A stretch of 64,000 nucleotides of DNA from Neoceratodus forsteri (GCA_016271365.2 CM057452.1:1243811001-1243875000), one strand, 5' to 3'. Positions 11,457 to 24,799 are shown, counted from the stretch's first letter. Program-made: numbers and translations. The notes: generated from the sequence alone by a model not told the origin.

Positions 11457-12600
11457 TCTTCTCTCCTTTAATCAATCCTGAAAGGTGATTTCACACAGTG
11501 ACTGCGCAATTCTGCACCAGAGGTGTGAAAACATGTTTTGGGCAGGATATGAAAAATGACAGCTATACTGTTCACGAGGAGGTGTGATAAAATGCGTATA
11601 TTGAAAATTTGGAATGAATATATAAAAAATCGGCAAAGTAATGCACCTGCATAGAAACTGCACAATGCATGCTCATACTGTGGCCATTTTTAGGAAATGT
11701 TTCACCAAATTTTCCACAAAGGCGTTTTGGGACCCCATCTCATGAACACTGGCACTGTTGTTTTGTGAATCAGTCCCAAAAGGTGATTCCACACAGCGAC
11801 AGCTAAATCACCTTTCAGGACCGAGTGAAGAAATTACAGTGCCAGTGTTCATGAGGTGGGATCCCAAGAACCCCATGTTGAAAATTTGGGACAAAAATGA
11901 TTAAAAATGGCAGAGACACCAACATAAGTTGAGAACTGCATTGACATCCATTATACAGCACTTACCTTGATTCTTCAGTTCACGATTCTTCTTTGAAGAG
12001 TGCAGACATTTCCAGGTCCACAGAAGATGACAGCCACTGACCTCCAGAGGTAAGTATGGTATAAGGGGGGTTGTGGGGAGGTGGGTGCCCAAAGGGAGGG
12101 TCAGGATGGGGGAAGGGGACTGGGGAGATGACTAGGGACCATTTTCTTTTTTTCAGGTAAAAAAAAAAAGACTTTGGGGGACCATTTTCATTTTTACAAG
12201 TATATTTCTAAATGATTTTTGGGGACAGTGGGAGGGGGCTCCCCAGTGTCCTGGACTATTGGGGATGCTAGTGGGCTCCCCAGTGTCCCAGATGGCAAGG
12301 GGATGTGAGGCAATAACTGGGACCCTGGGAGTGGGCTCCCCAGTGTCCCTCAGTGGTGGCGTGGGGATTTGTATTGCCAACACGGGGATTGAGCACTCTG
12401 ATGTCAGCTTTAAGAGAAAGCTGCACCGCAGTTAATGCTGAAGCCTGGGGGGGAGGGAGAGGAGCAAGAACTAGGAGAGAAAGCTGTATTGTGGCTAATG
12501 TTGAAGCCTTTGAGGGGCAGAGGAGTGAGGACAGGGAGAGAGAGTAGAGCATCTGTAATTCCAGGCATGTGCACTAGTGTGCACTCTAATGCATATGGCC
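11457..12600. mobile_element. Degenerate single-arm copy of the foldback element at 53.9-58.1 kb
   Basis: It opens inside the about 293-bp arm repeat (GGCAGGATATGAAAAATGAC near 11542) and continues through the hairpin module (11729-11866). It then has the exon-like block (11966-12049), flanked by CTTACC at 11961-11966 and AGGTAAGTATGG at 12048-12059. Beyond that lies the G-rich block in which 'GGGCTCCCCAGTGTCC' recurs three times (12235-12350). The order and content match 55.5-56.4 kb. The right boundary is uncertain and no opposite arm is present, so this is half an element. Confidence 0.65.
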
Positions 12601-13105
12601 GGAGTTACAGCTACAGAAAAAAATGAAATGCTTTCTCATTGGAGCAGTTCATCATTTCTTTCAAGTAGAGGATGTACCATGTCAGCAAAGCAGAACTACT
12701 GTCATGACCAGAGTGCCTGGTAATTGGTGTACACTGCCAAGCACATTGCAGTTCAGCGGTAATTTGCTCGGCAGTGACACACCTCTCAAACGACATATAG
12801 TCCAAAGACATTCCTTGCACAAGCACAATTGAATGCAAAAAGGGAAAACAGAGTGAGCTGAAGGTGAAGAACAGTGTAGTGAGTAGCGGGGGACTATTCT
12901 GGTGGAAAACTGGAGGGAAACAAATGTTTTCAAGACCTCTGAGAAAGAAGGTTAATGGAGTCTTAATCCTCAAGTTAACTTGCCAGAAAGGTATCCATGA
13001 AACATGCAAGGCCTTCGAGAAATCTATTCTTGAGAGAGAGATATATTTGAGTTGTTACACTCTCTTTTTGTTTTGAAACTTGTCATTTGCCATTTGTCTC
13101 ACTGC
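12601..13105. other. No gene seen
   Basis: Unassigned sequence without recognisable coding or repeat family. Confidence 0.4.
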
Positions 13106-13107
13106 AG

Positions 13108-13652
13108 ATTTTCTTTCTTTTTTTTTTTTTTTGTAACTTTCTTTTTATTCCGGCACTCCTTGTATGGTGGCCCAGGGAGACTACTGTTACTACTCCTCCT
13201 CCTCCCCAGGTATTTGGCTGTGTCCTGGTGCACCAGAGTTGCCAGCCCTTCTTGACTGGATACTGATGTACTGGGATCCCAGTGTCACAACGCTTTGATG
13301 ACGAGGAGTGTCTTCCCATTTTTAACCCTTGTTGCTCAACCCCTGAGGGTGCTGGCACAAAGGACATAAGTCCAGACTGCAAATGTGTGGAGGCACACTG
13401 CAGCCAGACACCTGATGGTACCATCCCCTCCATGACTCTGTTAACCTAAGCCTGACACCCATGTTTCTACCAGCGGCAAGGCTGAAAGGGCACGATAGCA
13501 GCCTAGTGTCCCTCCCCCCCCCCCAGAGGGGGAAACATTCTCTGGGATGCTCTAACCACCTTTCCCAGTCAGCCCTCAACAACCTGAGGTTGTTCCAAAC
13601 CCCTGGTTGCCAGTGTCAGGAGCAATAACGCTACCACTGCACCAATGAGCCA
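13108..13652 (-). mobile_element. tRNA-derived SINE, about 540 bp
   Basis: On the minus strand the element opens GGTGGCTCATTGGTGCAGTG, with an A box TGGTGCAGTGG (plus 13634-13644). About 30 bases later comes a degenerate B-box-like GGGGTTTGGAAC. The body runs about 450 bp and ends in an A-run (T-run at 13118-13132 on the plus strand), preceded by GAATAAAAAGAAAGTTAC. Pol III type head plus poly-A tail supports a SINE mobilised by a LINE. The plus-strand and minus-strand frames within it are not genes. Confidence 0.65.
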
Positions 13653-13654
13653 CC

Positions 13655-14305
13655 TTCACATTTTATATTAGTGGCACATGATGATTATTGCACTATGATT
13701 ATTGTCCACAAAGTTCTTAGTGTGCTGAGTTATTATTAGATAGACTTGAACTGTTGAATTTGTTTGGGAAATTGTGGAGTTCCTTTTTTCATTGTGATTA
13801 TACCATAAACATAATCTGACTTTTTTTCCTCATGGCAGAACATACACTAGATTATAACAGATAGGTATCAGGTGTTTTTTTTTTCTTTTTAAAACAATTA
13901 TTTTTTTTAATTTTGTGGAAAACTCACTTTGAATATTTAAGTTCTTTGTTTTGCTACTTTATTGGTTCATTTTATGATAGACCAACCATTTACCTAAGGC
14001 ATGCTGATGTCACCCCTGACAGTACTACATTTTGGCCATTAAAAGTATCAAGAAGTTAAATGCTTTGACATCAATCAGTAGCAATCAACAATTTAAGATG
14101 CAGTGTGTATTTTCAACTACTGCACTTTAACCAAAGCCTGTGTTCACTTTTTTTGTTTTATGCACTGTCTATTTTTGATGGTCTCGATAATATGGCCTAT
14201 AAGAAAGGCTGATGGTGAGGAATTTGCCATTAACCTACTGGCTACTGTGCAATTACAGGGATTGTGCTTACTACCACAGACTAAGCAGCATGGACCTAGT
14301 TGCAA
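13655..14305. other. No gene seen
   Basis: AT-rich unassigned DNA with T-runs. Confidence 0.4.
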
Positions 14306-14309
14306 TATT

Positions 14310-15045
14310 ATTTTATTTATTTATTGTATTTGAATTTTGATGACCAGGTAGGTCCACTGAGACAAAGAAGTCCCTTTTTCAGGGGTGACCTGGACTTAGT
14401 TACATACAGTAGGAGGATGATGACAACGTACTTGTTCAGAAACGTCATGTACAAACACAATATGAGATCATGACAAATTAGCTTTAAATAGTGATTGAGA
14501 CTATTATATTCATTAATTGTACATTATAAACAATCAACCATACAGTAGATACAGACAACAATAAAGGTAAAAATATGGTCAGCAGGAGTAGTTAACCAAT
14601 CAAGTTACCATACAGTGCACAGTATATAAAGGGTCATTCAGTCTTCATGAGTGGCATTTAGCTGTAACAGTTACATGAGGGTGCAAACCAGAGAAGGGTT
14701 TTCAGCCTCTTTTTGAACTGAGCAAAAGAGGGACAAGCAAGGACCTCTGGGGGCAAGGAATTCCATAGATGAGGGGCGGCAAAGGAAAAGGATCCCCTTC
14801 TGAGTGCACACTGCACTATGGGGATGTCTAACACTGAGAAGGTGACAGAACTCAGGGGCCGGGTGAATTGCTTATGTTGAAGTATGCTTGTAAGTCTGGG
14901 TGGAGAGATGGGTTGAAATAACTTAAAGGTTCGGCAATACAGGGGATAAAGCATTCTGTTTTCAAAAGATGGCCACCCTAGGGTTGCAAGAACTGAAAAA
15001 AGTGCAAAACATCCTATCCTGTGATACAATAATTTGAGACTGGAG
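14310..15045 (-). mobile_element. L2-like LINE, 3' end of reverse transcriptase and tail
   Basis: A 123-codon frame (15029-14658) ends a non-LTR RT: FSVLDIPIVQCALRRGSFSF, then AAPHLWNSLPPEVLACPSFA, then QFKKRLKTLL. This is the usual terminal motif ('..APxLWNSLPxxI..sxSlxxFKxxLKTxLF') of L2/Rex-type elements. The 3' UTR includes CCAGGTCACCCCTGAAAA and ends in AATAAATAAATAAAATA at about 14310. The last part is shared with the SINE at 32.0-32.2 kb. The copy is strongly 5'-truncated. Confidence 0.75.
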
Positions 15046-15825
15046 AGGATGGATTCATTAGCTCATTGTATCACTATGAGATGTAAGTTAAAATATTAAT
15101 GATGTATTGTGAGACATTGGCTGACATTGGGGTTGGGCTAATTTACTTTCTTTCTTGTGTCTGATTAAACATATCTTTTGGTTATTTTCTTAATATTTTT
15201 ATTCTTTTTTTTAACTTTTAGGAGGAGAGGTATGCAGACTATTCCCTCAGAAGATTCTAAGAGCTTCAATCAACTTTGTTGCCATTGCAGTCACCTTTCC
15301 AATTTGAGGTAGTGGCAAGCTGTGTTACAATCTGGTTATAAGACAATATGCCTTTCTTTTTTTAAATAAAACCTGCTTGCACCAGAACCAAATTCTGAAG
15401 AAGTGAGTTTCCTCATTTGGAAGCAATCTGTACATTTCTGTCTCTGATGGGTAGTGACTTAAAGTGATATTACCATTTTTTATTGATTTTTTCTAATTCT
15501 TCAGTCTTGCTCTTTTCCATGAACTCTTGATTATATTGCTAGAGGAAGATTGTCCACCATGACAACTTCTGAATGGACTTCTTTTTCCTAAGGAAACATT
15601 CTGTTTTATTGTGGTTGCTATTAGTTCTATTTATTTATTTATGTCAAATGTTTTGCCAGAAAAGACATACTGAAATGAATAGCAGCTTGTTTCCATATGT
15701 GTCCTGGGAAGTGGGGGACAAAGGGGAAGAAAATATAACAAAAAATAAACATAATGGCAAGTGGTACACTATACAGTGAGAAGAAGAAGGAAGCATAATA
15801 AACAAGCAGATTATAGTAGTATAAT
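15046..15825. other. No gene seen
   Basis: AT-rich spacer between two L2-like LINEs; no coding similarity seen. Confidence 0.4.
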
Positions 15826-15828
15826 CAA

Positions 15829-18800
15829 TTTAGCATTTACAATTTGACATTTACAATTACATTTACAAGTTGTGGATAGCTGTACATAGAAAGAACTAAC
15901 GGACACCCAGCAAGGGGCCAAAGTGCCTAGGCATATTACAGACAAATGCAGAGAGGTACATAGGTGGAATATAATAATTAGGTGGAGAGGGGTTGAGCGG
16001 TGAGGTATTGGTGTGGGGGTATAGGTTAGGGTGAGGGAAGAGGAAAGAGGAAAAAAGGGAGAGGGGTCATAGGGAAGGAAGAATCAGGAGCAGTTGCAGG
16101 TGGGTGAGTAAAGTTCACAGAGAAGATGGGAGAGGGAGTGAAGAGAAGTGGCAAAGTGGGTGGTTGGGGGAAGGAGTCTCACAGTTTAGGGAGATGGTAG
16201 GAGAAAGCCACCTGACCACCTGTAGTTGACCTAGGTGAAAGAGTGAGGAGGCCATAGTTAGAGTTTCATAGGGAGTAGGAGGAGGGGGGAAGGGATGAGA
16301 GGAGTGATGAGAGATAGAAGGGAAGAGAACCAAGCCAGTGATTGAGCAGGAAGGAGGAGCAGTGAGTAAGACATCCGTCCTCAAGGGAGGGGAGAGAGAG
16401 GGCAGAGTAGTGGGAGCAGTGGTGGGTGCAGAAGGGAGTCAAGAGCAAAGCAGGAGACTGAGTGGAAGAGTGGGTCCAGTATGGCCAGTGTAGACCTAGG
16501 AGCAGCATTGTATACTTTGTTTCCATAGTCAAAGATGGGGAGAAGCATTTTCTGTAATATGGCTCTGCGAACAGGCAAGGGGATCCAGCCATGGTTATGA
16601 TACAAAGCCCCTAGTTTTGGGTGTAACGTTTTGTGGACTGCATCAACATGAGATGAGAAGTTCAAATGCTGGTCTAGCCATACCCCCAGGTACTTAAAGG
16701 ATGGGAAATCTTAAAGGGGGGACCTATCAAGGGTGTGAAAGGAAGGGGAGGTTGTAAGTCTGGAGAGTTTTTGCCTGGTTCCAAAGGTCATGAAGACTGT
16801 CTTCTTTGTATTTAGGGCAACTGATTTGAACAGAATCACCACTGGATGTTGTCAAAGTCTAGCTGGAGTCTGGCCATCAGATCGAGGGGGGAATCCAGAG
16901 GCAAATAGTATTGTATCATCAGTGTATATGTGGATGGATGCTGAGGTACAGATTGTAGGGAGGTTATTTAGAAAATTGGAGAAAAGGATGGGGCCAATCA
17001 CAGAGCCATGGGGGACTCCAGTGCTGATAGGGAGGAAAGGGAAAGTGGCTCAACCAATTTTTACTGATTGGATTCTGCCCAGAAGGTATCAGTAGAACCA
17101 ATCAATGGCATGGGAGAAGAGTTCTGCAGTGGTAAGCTTGGCAAGGAGAATAGGGTGGGCGATGGTGTCAAAGGCCTTGGCCAGGTTGACAAAAAGAGTG
17201 GTTGTGATTTGGCCCTAGTCCATCCCAGACAGAATGGAGTTAATTAGCCTGAGAGGGGAGGTGGAGGTGGGATTTGTGGAATCAGATTGGAATGGTATGA
17301 AGAAAGAAGATGAGTCCAGGAAGGGAGAGAGTTGAGAAAGGACTAGGTGTTCTTGTAGTTTGACAAGGGTGGGTGGCAAGTAAAGAGACAGGGTGATAGT
17401 TGTCTGGGACAAAGGGGTCTCCACCTTTATGAAGGGCTATTACTGTGCATGCTTCCAGACATCAGGAACAGAAACAAGAGAGAAGGAGAGGTTCAGAAGG
17501 GAGCAGAGCAGAAAACAGATGGCAGGGACTGAGAGATGCAAGAGTTTAGGGTCCAGTCCATCTTGGCTTTTGCACTTGAGGGGGTTAAGAGCTAGGTAGG
17601 CCATAAGGGCATAGGACAGGGAGATAGGGGAAAAGGCGAAAGGAGGGGTGGAAGAGGGCTTTATAGAGGCAGTAGGATGGGGGAAGGAAGAAGAAAGTGG
17701 GGAAGGAGTGAGGAAGGGTGGAGAGAAGGGAGGAGGTGCAGTTAGGGAAGAAATTATTGAATTCAGAAGTGACAGAAGAGGAATCAGAGAAGGTGTTGTC
17801 TTTTACCTTGAGGATCAGGAGACTGTCCTGGGTTTGGATAAGAAGAAGCCATGGATCACCTTCCAAAACTTTGAAGGGTGGTTAATGTTGTTCCGGAAGG
17901 TTGCAGAGAAGTATTCTGCCTTAGTGTGTTTAGTTGCTCTGGTGCATGCATTCCTCAAGGTCATGTATTTGTGCAGGTCAGAAGGGGAGTCTGAGGTTTT
18001 GTGGGCTCTCCAAGCCAAGTCTCTAGCACACAGGCAGGCAAGGAGTTTGGCAGAGACCCAGGGGAAATGACTGCCACATATCCTAGTTTTCCTGATGGGA
18101 ACATGGTGATCCCAAATGGATAGGAACATGGTCTTTAAGTGCAGTAAAGTGGATTCCATAGAACTAGCAATGGAAATAGGTGACCAGTCCAGTATTGTTA
18201 GGTCTTCCAGGAGGGAGGACAGGTCCAAGTATTGTAAGGAATGGAGGAGGAGGAATTTCGGCGGATCATTTGGTCTGTGGATTTTGCGTACACAGTAGAC
18301 CATGTGGTGGTCACTGAGGGCATCTGGGAGGGTGCCTGATGCAGAAATGCAGTGAGAGTGCAAAGTCAGGGCCTAGTCCAATAGGGTATTATTAAGGCAT
18401 TTGTTGTTTAGACAGGTAGGATCAGAGATTTGTTGGGTAAGATTTAGGAACTTGATATTATTGCTAAATTTGGTTAGGGAGGGAGAAAGCCAGTTTTTAT
18501 TGAAATCCCCAAGGATGATAAGTTCACCAGATGAGTAATGTGAAGGGATGGTGGAGAGAAGGTAATTGATAGATGAAGAAGGTAGACCAGGGCAGCAATA
18601 GATGCCAATCACAAAGCTAGGGAGAGAGAAAGGGAGAGAGAAACGGAGAGAAAGCTTGATTAGCAGTAATTCATAGGCAGATGGAGAGGAGATAGAGGAC
18701 AGGAGTGGACTGAATTGCAGACTTTAGGTAGATGGCAACCCCACCACCCCTCCCGGCTCAATCCAGCCCAATAATGGAATAACCAGGGATGCTTACAGCA

Positions 18801-19450
18801 GAGTCAGGAATCTTATGGGAGAGCCAGGATTCAGATATTATTAGCACATTTGGCTATGAATTGAGCATTAGGGGTTGCAATAGGTAAATTTTGGGGAGGA
18901 GGCTGTGGACATTTATACATACCACACTTAGACCTTTGGGGAGAGAGGTGGAGAGGGGTGAATAGGGCCAGGATTAGCTGTATATCACCTACAAGTAACA
19001 ACAGGAGGAAAATCACGAGTTTAGAGGGGATAGGAGAACATTTACATAGCAGTTGAGAGGGAGAGTAGTGGTTGGATGGAGAGGGGGTGGTGAAAAAAAG
19101 CAAGGAGTTAAGATTCACAAGGTGGAGTGAAGTTGATGGGAGGAGGGAGCAACTGGGTGGCCATGGGGAGTGGGAGAGAGAAGGAAGGCAGGAGGATGGT
19201 AGGGGGGAGGAGGGGGGACTGTGAAGGGGGAGAGGAGGAGAGTAGAAGAGACAAGAGTGGGAAAGGCAGAGGGTGGTGGGAGGCAATGAAGAACAAGAGA
19301 GGAAGAAGCAATAGTAGGAATTGGGGCATGATTTTAGGTGCACAGAAGGGATTTCGAAATTATTGAATATTCCACAGTGGAGCCAAGCAGGCAGCAGTGT
19401 GGAGCACTCATGAAAAATCCAGGAATTACAATGTCTTAAAGGTGCCAAAC
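15829..19450 (-). mobile_element. L2-like LINE, nearly full length but decayed
   Basis: Read on the minus strand. ORF2 starts with an endonuclease: ISESWLSHKIPDSAVSIPGY near 18840-18780, LIGIYCCPGLPSSSINY, GELIILGDFN near 18530, and SDHHMVYCVRKIHR near 18310. A linker (18250-17815) leads to RT, with LHKGGDPF, DNYHPVSLL, frame-broken palm boxes, FKYLGVWLDQHLNFSSHVD (about 16710-16650) and LLPIFDYGNKVY near 16540. The C-terminus lies near 16200-16080. The 3' end has three TGTAAATG-like repeats (15829-15870), a tail type known from L2 relatives. Stops and frameshifts occur throughout. A CT-rich N-terminal region (19448-18900) and one promoter-like monomer lie 5' of it. Confidence 0.75.
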
Positions 19451-19590
19451 ACCAAAAAGCAGCACGGTCCTAGTAAGAGCCTGCATGAATCAACACTGGC
19501 CGCTTGGGGGGCAGTTGGAGATGGTGCCCTCACAACCTTTTTTGATGCAGGAGTGAAGATTCAGTGGCAGACTCTGAGCATGGAACAGAA
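19372..19590 (-). repeat. 5' monomer of the L2-like LINE (single unit)
   Basis: This block (from CCACAGTGGAGCCAAGCAG through CATGAATCAACACTGGCCGC to GATTCAGTGGCAGACTCTG) also occurs at 25455-25990, where its distal half is repeated four times. Here it forms the start of the L2-like LINE on the minus strand, which suggests a 5'-UTR monomer. Confidence 0.55.
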
Positions 19591-19599
19591 TTTAAACAA

Positions 19600-20530
19600 C
19601 AATAGGTAAATTTCAGGGGTCATATAAGATGAGAGCCAGTCCCACCCATGGAGAGGGAGGTACGGGGAAAGCAGTTAGCAGACAGGGCAGGTGGGGGGAA
19701 GGGAGATAGTACAGGGAGTAGCCAGTAAGAGAATGAAATCAAGGTAAAGAGCAGGCAAGATTATGAAGAATACAGGAGGGTGATAGGGCTAGCAGAGCTG
19801 AGAGGAATTTAGTAGAAAATAACTTTTGCAATGCTAGAAACAAATACAGTGTGCACTGACTCTGAATGAGTACCTCTTGTTTCAAACCAAAAACAGTTCT
19901 AGCAAGGGGTTATATTAGAACATGAAAGATTCACTCTAGGCATGTTCAGCTGTAGTACTATCAATTAAATGTGCAATTCTAACTCACTCTGCAGCCGGAC
20001 TACCCATGAAACTAGTTAATTATAATGAGGCAAGTCTAACACTAACAGCTACTGATCTATAATACCACAAAAGCACAAAGACCTAACAAAATACCACAGT
20101 TCAGCATAAAATAGTATACTAGGAATACAGTGATTACAGACACTATTTGATACAAAGCTGAAATTGCAGTTATAACATTACATGCAGAGAACATGAGAAA
20201 CTACACGGAAAGCTGAAAAGCATATACAGCTACAAAGGCAAGGCAATTAATTAAAATGGAATGCAGGGCTAGGTAAAACAGACTCTAACATACTGAAACA
20301 AATTCTGGTCAGAGCCATTATGGCTGTGGAGAGTTTTTGGGATGCCTTTCTCCATTATTTCTAATGAATTTGCACAATACAGATCTGCTGAGAGGCAGTT
20401 TCAATGTAGTCTTCCTTTTACACCTTTTTACAATGTATTTTCCTAGAATATGCTGCTGATTGCTATATATTTACCCTGGATAGTTCACAGAAGAAATGGC
20501 ATCTTATTTTCAGGTGGTGGAGCACTGGCA
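19600..20530. other. No gene seen; short dispersed repeat at the end
   Basis: Unassigned. At about 20445-20500, CTGATTGCTATATATTTA and AGTTCACAGAAGA match 24883-24925 (CTGATTGCTACATATTTA, AGTTCACGGAAGA), indicating a common dispersed repeat. Confidence 0.4.
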
Positions 20531-20533
20531 GTA

Positions 20534-23346
20534 GGATGTCAATATACCAGGGGTCATAATCTACAGAAGGGACAGGGAGGGTAAAAGAGGAGGTGGAGTA
20601 GGATGTCAACATACCAGGGTACACAATCTACAGAAGGGACAGGGAGGATAAAAGAGGAGGTGGAGTAGCTCTCTACATAAGGGAAGGGATCAAAGCTACA
20701 GAACTGAAAAGTAAAGGGGGAGGACAAGAGGCACTCTGGGTCAACTTGGAGACAGGGAATGGCATCACAATCCACACACGGGTTATATACAGATCCCCGT
20801 CTCAAGGGGAGGAAATGGACAAGAAAATGATAGAGGATATTCTCAAAATGGTTGAAAAAGAGGAGATACTGTCGATGGGGGACCTGAATATGCCAGTTAT
20901 TAACTGGATGACATCTACTGCATCCACATCCAAGAGCAGGGTCATTCTTGATGCCCTACAGAGGACATGCCTTAGACAGCTAGTAGTGTAACCCATTCGG
21001 GAGGGAGCAATATTTGACCTGGTACTCTCAAGTGGAGAGAGGATCACAAATTTAGAAGTCAGTAGACATCTGGGAACAAACAACCACTGCACAGTGTGCT
21101 TCACAATAAGCACAACCATGGAGACAAGCCATACAAAGACAAGGATACTGGACTTTAGAAGGGCTGACTTTGGCATAATGGGTGAATACCTGAGGAATGC
21201 ACTAGCAAATGGCCAGAAAGGAGGGGTGGAAGAACAATGGAGAAAAATCAAAACTGCCATCATGGAGGCAACAAGCCTTTGTGTGAAACAAATAAAGACA
21301 ACAAAATGGACCACTATGGTTCTTAAAAGAGGTGGCAGGGAAGGTTAAGGAGAAAAAGGCTGCCTTCAAAAAGTATAAGGAATCACAGAAGGAGCATGAC
21401 AGGGAACTGTATCAATTAAAGCAGAAAGAAGTGGGGAAGGCAGTTAGAATAGCAAAGGCCCAAACCAAGGAAAAGATAGCCAACTCAGTTAAGAAGGGGG
21501 ATAAAACCTTTTATAGGTACATTAGGGAGCATAGAGAGGTTAAGGGAGGGATAGTGAAGATTAATAAAGGAGAGTGGAGGTAGGGAGAGGGAGACAGTGA
21601 AAAGGCAGAGATACTGAATGAATACTTTTGCTCAGTATTCACAAAAGAAGAAGAGGAGGAGTTACCTAAACCAAACAATAGAAGCACTCTGAGTAGGGGG
21701 GTTGACACCAGTCCATTTACAGAAGAAAGAGTCCTGAAAGAACTCCTAAAACTCAAGGTGGACAAAGCAATGGGGCCTGACGGGATTCACCCCAGAATCC
21801 TAAAAGAACTAAGGGAGGACCTAGTGACACCACTGACCACACTTTTTAACAAATCATGGGAGGATGGGATGGTACCTGAGGACTGGAGGAGGGCAGAAGT
21901 GATTCCCCTTCACAAAAGTGGGAGCAAGGCAGAAGCAGGAAACTACAGACCTGTTAGTTTGACCTCAGTGGTGGGTAAAATGATGGACTCACTTCTGAAA
22001 GAAAGAATTGTTGAGTACCTAGAGGCCAACGGGGCACAGGACCCAAAGCAGCATGAATTCACAGCAGGAAGGTCATGTCAGATGAATCTAATTGATTTCT
22101 TTGACTGGGTGACCAAAGTAATAGACCAGGGAGGGGCTGTGGATATGGCCTACCTAGACTTTAGCAAGGTATTTGACACAGTCCCGCAAAAAAGATTAAA
22201 AATCAAGTTAGCCAGCCTGGGAGTGGGCCCCAGGGTGGTAGCCTGGGTAGCAAACTGGCTGCACAACAGGACACAGAAGTTAATAGTAAATGGAACACAT
22301 TCTGAAGAAATGGGAGTTACTAGTGGAGTACCTCAGGGCTCAGTACTGGGTCCAGTCCTCTTTAACTTCTTTATTGGTGACATTGCAGAGGGTCTGGAAG
22401 AAAAGGTATGCCTCTTTGCAGATGACACAAAGATCTGTAACAGAGTTGATACACAAAGGGGGGTAGAAAGAATGAGAAGAGACATGGCAAGGTTGGAGGA
22501 ATGGTCAGACATATGGCAACTTAGATTCAATGCAAAGAAGTGAAAAGTAATGCACCTAGGAAATAAAAACCCAGGAGAAGAGTACACAATAGCAGGGGAG
22601 GTACTAACAACAACAGTAATGTAAAGGGACCTGGGGTAGTCATAGCAGATGAACTAAAGGTGGGTAAGCAATGTGAGAAGTCAGTAAGGAGAGCCAGGGG
22701 GATACTGGGATGCATAGGGAGGGGCATCACAAGCAGAAAAAGGTAAGTGGTTATCCCTCTGTACAGACAGTTGGTGAGACCCCATCTGGAGTACTGTGTG
22801 CAGTTTTGGAGACCTCATCTATGCAAGGACATAGACAGGATGGAAGCAGTCCAGAGGAGGGCAACTAAAATGGTGCAGGGTCTGCATCAGAAACCATATG
22901 AAGAGAGACTGAGAGAGCTTAATATGTACACCCTTGATGAAAGAAGGGACAGGGGGACATGATAAAAACTTTCGAGTACCTCAAAGGAATCAACAAAGTC
23001 CAGGAGGGCAGCATCTTTCAGAAAAAAAGATGTGTAAGAACAAGGCAGCACAATTTAAAGATAGAGGGGGGACAAATTGGGGTAATGTGAAGAATTTTTT
23101 TTTTTACAGAGAGAGTGGTGGAGGCATGGAACCACCTCCCTGGAGACGTTGAGGGGTCTAAAACAGTGGGGGAATTCAAACATGCATGGGACAGACATAA
23201 GGCAATTATAGTGGTGGGTTGCAGGAAATAGGCTGTTGGTTAACTAGAATCTGCAGCTTATCCAAAAGGTAAGGAAATGGGCAGACTGGGTGGGCCAAGT
23301 GGTCCTTATCTGCCATCAAAGTCTATCTTTCTATGTTTCTATGTTT
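20534..23346 (+). mobile_element. CR1-like LINE (subfamily B), endonuclease and RT
   Basis: A 67-bp tandem duplication (20534-20600 and 20601-20667) starts the copy inside the endonuclease, which continues GGVALYIREGIKATEL, MGDLNMPVINW and a TNNHCTVCF in place of the usual SDHxxxxF. A basic linker (21320-21600) precedes RT with DKAMGPDGIHPRILKELRED, NYRPVSLTSVVGKMMD, GRSCQMNLIDFFDWVTK, MAYLDFSKVFDTVPQ, GVPQGSVLGPVLFNFFIGDI and the intact FADDTKICN box at about 22420. After a stop at 22543 come further frames to the C-terminal [20 protein letters not shown]. The 3' tail ends in three TTTCTATG units at 23325-23350. The long 21758-22543 frame is an ORF2 remnant rather than a host gene. 5'-truncated: no ORF1. 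Confidence 0.9.
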
Positions 23347-24795
23347 CTATGGATGCTGGAATGTGTCATGCATAGGCATGAGCTGTGTGCGGGTGCTAAC
23401 GGCCAGTGGTCATACACCTCAGGAGCTCACATGAGGATCCATCATCCTAGCACCACTGTACTGCTCAGTATAGGTGACAGTTGATGTTGTACCCACTCAC
23501 ACAGGTCCAAGAACAGGCATGTTACAGCCAACCTCCCATTCATTTGTACAATCAGGGAATCACAGACTCACTATCCATAGCCTGGAGCATACGCTGCAAA
23601 TGGCATTGCAGAATACCATACTCCATGGCACCCAAGATACCTCATTAGTCCAGAGGGTGGCATGTTACACAGGAGAATGTCGGAGAGTGTTGGCCTGCAG
23701 TGGTGTATGACAGCAGGAAGATGCAGCATCAACAAGGCATGCATTGGAGGTATGTCAATTCCCTCTTGCAGTTTGCCAGGGACATACACACAGCTGTATA
23801 CACTGGTGGGTCCACAGCTTGTATAGTGTCCCAATGCACAGTACAGCCACTTGGGTCATTCTGGAGTGAAAGTCCCCAGCCCAGGTCCAGTGGAGTCAGC
23901 AGCTCACCATGGCAGGGTGTGGAGGGCAGTGCCAGTCTCTGCAACAGGTTGGTTATGGGGGGAGTGAGTGTGTCTACATACTGAGGTGGTGGGTGGGTTG
24001 GGGTCCTCTATTTTATAGATATGGGATGTGGTTTCATCTGGTGTGATTGGGTGTGGAGGTGCCCTACACTATGGAGTTCTTCAGGGATGGAGTTTGATTG
24101 ATCGAGGATGGAAGGGGTACCTCTAATCCACCATGGCTGCCAGGCTGCTGTGCACCTCAGTGTACTTCCACAGCCTGCCTGTGGGTGGCTGGCTGGGTTA
24201 GGCCAGCTATTCATGGCCAAACTGTGGGCCAAGCTGCTCTGGACTGTGAGGGATGCATTCCCACTGAGTATGCCACAGTGCAGCATATGCATGGGAATAC
24301 ACCCTTGACTTGCACCTCATACTATCTGTGTGCACCCTGGCCCATTCCCTTGAAGCTGGCACATCCTGCATGTTTGAATATTATGCTGCAGCACATTGTT
24401 GAAGTTCTGCGGCACATCTCCCTTTTCCGCCAGGATGCACCACACATCTCCTTTGAATATGTGGGTGCTGAACTTGGCTACCCCTAAGAAATACATTATC
24501 AAAATGGTAAAATCATTACCCCACTGAAAACTAGATATTGCATCTAATCTGGGACAGCCTGAGTAAATACAGTGCAAAAATGTGTATATGAAGATCCCTA
24601 TGACAATGACATGTAGCATCTCTCCTGCACTATCCAGAATACAAAATATAGGATAAGAAATATTTAAAGGAAATCTACTCTAAACTGAATTTCACTGTGT
24701 TCACTGACATAAACACACATTTATTTTATTGTTTTATAACATATTAGAATGCAGTATTTATTTTGAATGTTGTGGCCATGAGGATGGTGTGTACA
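23347..24795. other. No gene recognised
   Basis: Mixed-composition sequence with several open frames of 60-130 codons on both strands. None shows a motif I can name, and overlapping frames are equally open, so none is called. Confidence 0.35.
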
Positions 24796-24799
24796 GAGT

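Noticed and set aside
18831..19448. 205-codon minus-strand frame, Ser/Pro/Leu-rich, as a host gene
   Set aside because: It leads into the endonuclease of the L2-like LINE on the same strand, so it is the LINE 5' region; the composition comes from a CT-rich stretch.
21758..22543. 261-codon RT-like frame as an independent gene
   Set aside because: It is one segment of the CR1 ORF2 at 20.5-23.3 kb, continued before and after in other frames.
23474..24487. Several 60-130 codon frames on both strands
   Set aside because: No recognisable motif, overlapping frames equally open, no splice pattern that joins them.
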